Positions 62,550-64,000 of a stretch of DNA of 64,000 nucleotides are shown piece by piece. Source of the DNA: Entonaema liquescens (Eukaryota; Ascomycota; Sordariomycetes; Xylariales; Xylariaceae); assembly GCA_902805475.1 (NCBI GenBank), contig CADCSX010000001.1:1550001-1614000 (forward strand). Reading direction: 5' to 3'. The first letter of the stretch is position 1, and each line of letters begins with the position of its first letter. Both the position numbers and the translations under genes were made by a program. The notes under the pieces are model-generated. The model was not told the origin of the DNA. It searched no databases and saw only the letters and a list, made by a program, of their open reading frames with translations.

Positions 62550-64000
62550 TCATTTTAAGTCCGAGTTGACAGGCGTGCTTCCGGTCCCACTTTCGCTCTC
62601 GCTTTCGGGTTTTGGACTTTTCAGGCCCTTGGGACTCTTTACTCTCTTTCCAGCACCTTTGCCTACGATCTTCTCTGTCCAATTCCAGCTTGGGCTACTG
62701 GCTCTTTGCTTATCCTTGTCCTCGGACTCCGACGATGTCAGAATCTTGGGCCTGCCATATGCCATATCTAAATCGACTTCGCTATCATCCCCACTGTCTG
62801 CGAATTCGCGATCACTCCAGCTTGCGGAATCGAGCCTCTCGTAGGATGGGCGAGGCGGCGAGTCTCTCGAACTGTAAGGAGCTGACTTCCTCTCCTGGGC
62901 TAGGGATGGTAGATCCGGAACAGCATCTTTAGCCTCCATAGCTTCACTTGCGGTATGTTTGTGGCTCTTCGCACTATCTTTGCCTTTCCCGGGTTGGGCG
63001 TCTTCTTGTGTGTAAGTCTCGGCACCGGTCTCGTCAGGTCTCTGGTCCATAGATTTGGCACGGTCACCAGATTGCTCAACCTCATCTCCCATGCGAGCAG
63101 CTGCACTGTCGCTAAAATGAGCATCAACTAGGTGTTTAATAACTGGCCAGCCAAAGGCGTTGGCGAATTTGCGACGCACGATTATATTATTGTGCGCATC
63201 TGGCTCTAGTGAGACTAAGACTTTTCGCCAACTTAGACCGCGGTGGTATGCCCGTGCAATCTTTTCCTCAACCTTCATGCTGGAGCTATCAACAACATCG
63301 TCAACATCTCTACTGGGATCAGTATGCATAGGATCATCATAATCGCGAGTCGAAAGTTCGGAATCCGCATGTTCAACTCCAGCCCTCGGTGAAGGGATAC
63401 TTCCATTCCCATCTTTAGAAGATGAAGATGCGAGGCTAGTGTTTGACTTGTGTCGGAAGCTAAGTGCCTTGGTAGTACGTTTCTTGAGTGGTGGTGGGGG
63501 GATATCAGAGGGATGATAGACTCGATCATGAAAGATGGTGCGTGGTCGCTTTGAAGGGTCAATCAGGTAATCTACTGTTGGTAACTTAGGGTTAAGAATA
63601 TCGCCCGCAGACTCAAAGAATGTCGTTCTCGGGGGAGCAGATACGTCATTTGCTGGGTCTTCGCTAAGTTCATGGCCGGAAGACACCTTCGACTTACTTG
63701 ACGATGCGGAGTCCGTAGCTCCGTCTATCCTCAATGTTTGACTGCGCTGATAAATCTTGTTCTCCCGCGGAGATGGTGGGGGCGTTTTACGGGTTGTGGC
63801 TTTCTGTGACTCGTTGGATTTGAAGAAATTAAAAATTCCCGAGAACGGAAAATCATTGTTGGTCTGCGAGTTCTGACTTGTTGTTCCAGTCTCTGAAAGG
63901 GGACTGGCTATATTTAGACTGCGCCTGTCGTCCTCTACCGTTGCGTTAGTTGATGGCTGAGGCACTTCGTGAGAGTCACTGTGAGAAGACTCAGACTCGA
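62550..64000 (-). CDS. C-terminal part of a large disordered protein, possibly a DUF676/ROG1-like lipase
   Basis: An open minus-strand frame runs from the right edge to a TGA-type stop near 62550, over 480 residues visible with no start; the N-terminus lies outside the window. Most of it is Ser/Pro/Asp/Lys-rich and predicted disordered, with PPPSPREN and SESESGTGST-type stretches near the end. One ordered block stands out: VEEKIARAYHRGLSWRKVLV followed by EPDAHNNIIVRRKFANAFGW and PVIKHLVDAHF. I recall this block from the C-terminal region of fungal DUF676 (ROG1-like) serine esterases, whose catalytic domain would be upstream, beyond the edge. That assignment is from memory and unverified. The disordered regions suggest phospho-regulation. 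Confidence 0.6.
   Translation of the reverse strand, partial: ESESSHSDSHEVPQPSTNATVEDDRRSLNIASPLSETGTTSQNSQTNNDFPFSGIFNFFKSNESQKATTRKTPPPSPRENKIYQRSQTLRIDGATDSASSSKSKVSSGHELSEDPANDVSAPPRTTFFESAGDILNPKLPTVDYLIDPSKRPRTIFHDRVYHPSDIPPPPLKKRTTKALSFRHKSNTSLASSSSKDGNGSIPSPRAGVEHADSELSTRDYDDPMHTDPSRDVDDVVDSSSMKVEEKIARAYHRGLSWRKVLVSLEPDAHNNIIVRRKFANAFGWPVIKHLVDAHFSDSAAARMGDEVEQSGDRAKSMDQRPDETGAETYTQEDAQPGKGKDSAKSHKHTASEAMEAKDAVPDLPSLAQERKSAPYSSRDSPPRPSYERLDSASWSDREFADSGDDSEVDLDMAYGRPKILTSSESEDKDKQRASSPSWNWTEKIVGKGAGKRVKSPKGLKSPKPESESESGTGSTPVNSDLK

Overview
The window looks like nuclear DNA of a filamentous ascomycete (Pezizomycotina). The reasons are short introns of about 50-130 bp with GTAAGT-like donors and CTAAC-type branch points, a CreA carbon-repressor gene, fungal-type EXO70 and MCM3, a reducing polyketide synthase and a fungal rhodopsin-domain membrane protein. 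The many ACCTAGGTA/CATACATA-rich spacers suggest a Sordariomycete, possibly Xylariales, but that is only an impression. All calls come from reading the sequence; no search was run.

Layout. 1-1420 is the 3' end of a highly reducing PKS (end of ER, KR, ACP). It is followed by a GT25-type glycosyltransferase (2332-3499, +) and, convergently, a seven-helix rhodopsin-domain protein (3854-5327, -). 6978-10675 encodes a large multidomain RNA end-processing protein (2H phosphoesterase, EEP nuclease, poly(A)-polymerase-like nucleotidyltransferase, MJ1316 domain) whose frame is broken by one extra C. 14193-15458 is a fumarylacetoacetate-hydrolase-family gene with three stops and lost metal ligands. A 40-residue cysteine-rich protein sits at 23772-23894. 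29101-31070 (-) is EXO70, divergent from MCM3 (31995-34773, +); between them is a cluster of MluI-box (MBF) sites. MCM3 is also broken by a one-base deletion, which must be weighed when judging the other frameshift. 35958-37367 (-) is a BTB-bromodomain fusion and 41547-43097 (-) a Rad51-like RecA-family protein. 50315-51580 is creA, with putative CreA sites upstream. 62550-64000 (-) is the C-terminal part of a larger protein that runs off the right edge.

The housekeeping genes (EXO70, MCM3, BTB-bromodomain, Rad51-like, creA) lie in the middle. The left 15 kb is more accessory (PKS, glycosyltransferase, RNA-repair fusion, dead hydrolase). Long stretches (10.7-14.2, 15.5-23.7, 23.9-29.1, 37.4-41.5, 43.1-49.5 and 51.6-62.5 kb) show no recognisable gene, only simple repeats and scattered short open frames that read like decayed sequence. 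The most interesting items are the RNA-repair fusion with apparently inactivated catalytic residues, the hidden cysteine-rich mini-protein, the decayed hydrolase and the BTB-bromodomain protein.
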